From positions 62,001-126,000 of the forward strand of contig NZ_JACRSE010000001.1 of NCBI RefSeq assembly GCF_014281055.1: 64,000 nt of DNA. Reading direction: 5' to 3'. Positions 63,990 to 64,000 of the stretch are shown in pieces; positions within the stretch are counted from its first letter, which is position 1; every line of letters starts with the position of its first letter. The DNA is from Fluviispira vulneris (GTDB lineage: Bacteria > Bdellovibrionota_B > Oligoflexia > Silvanigrellales > Silvanigrellaceae). Position numbers and translations under genes: made by a program. Under the pieces are notes generated by a model, which did not search any database, had not been told where the DNA came from, and was given only the letters and a program-made list of their open reading frames with translations.

Positions 63990-64000
63990 CTCAGATCTCC

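Overview
The window is low in G+C (roughly one third by eye) and comes from a Gram-negative bacterium. It encodes the LptF/LptG lipopolysaccharide export permeases, several lipoproteins and signal-peptide proteins, an EmrA-type membrane fusion protein and a RegB/RegA-type redox two-component system. The low G+C, frequent TTG/GTG starts, many secreted proteins of unknown function and divergent house-keeping genes would fit a Bdellovibrionota/Oligoflexia-like lineage (for example Silvanigrellales). That placement is inference only. No rRNA or tRNA gene was recognised.

Layout. 0.2-4.0 kb: a small zinc-ribbon-like protein, then an lptF-lptG-pentapeptide operon. 4.1-9.6 kb: gapA, an ATP-grasp D-Ala-D-Ala-ligase-like gene, a Lys-rich AT-hook/histone-H1-like protein, mutY, and an aldehyde-dehydrogenase-fold protein that has lost its catalytic residues. 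9.6-14.4 kb: a small membrane protein, a 20-bp perfect palindrome, and an unknown gene followed by an EmrA/EmrB-like efflux pair. 14.5-21.5 kb: superoxide dismutase, an ABC exporter, an FMN glutamate-synthase-like protein, a degenerate metallo-beta-lactamase-fold protein and an APC permease. 21.6-29.1 kb: two lipoproteins (one an aminopeptidase-like metalloprotein), an MFS drug-efflux-like transporter with a candidate leader-peptide/attenuator region, and a leucine dehydrogenase-EVE-thiolase operon. 29.2-36.7 kb: a GDSL esterase, a large Ski2-like helicase, a PaaK-like ligase and an LCM-type methyltransferase.

36.9-40.9 kb is a decay zone. It holds a fragment of a type I-E cas3 gene running straight into two degenerate 29-nt CRISPR repeats at an exact 61-nt period, a relic of an IS5-family transposase, a broken tnpB (IS200/IS605) with a hairpin-rich guide-RNA-like stretch behind it, and a secreted-protein gene cut by one stop codon. 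These are the most striking features of the window: an immune system apparently lost by deletion, beside nested dead mobile elements.

40.9-47.7 kb: a LysE exporter, two small unknown genes, an MHS-type symporter, a Cds1-like PLP enzyme and regB/regA-like regulators divergent from a YtkA/FixH-like protein. 47.8-57.0 kb: a DUF3857/transglutaminase protein, trmL, ysxC, dihydrolipoyl dehydrogenase plus a 2-oxoacid dehydrogenase E2 (no E1 in the window), a BMP-family binding protein and two secreted proteins of unknown role. 57.2-64 kb: a uridine-phosphorylase-like gene, argS, and a compact fapA-like/rlmD-like/radA operon.

Metabolically, leucine dehydrogenase, thiolase and the E2/E3 pair would fit use of amino acids as carbon source. 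Other themes are efflux, secreted hydrolases and redox sensing. Several loci (AT-hook gene, mutY, BMP gene) have terminator-like hairpins placed immediately before their start codons.
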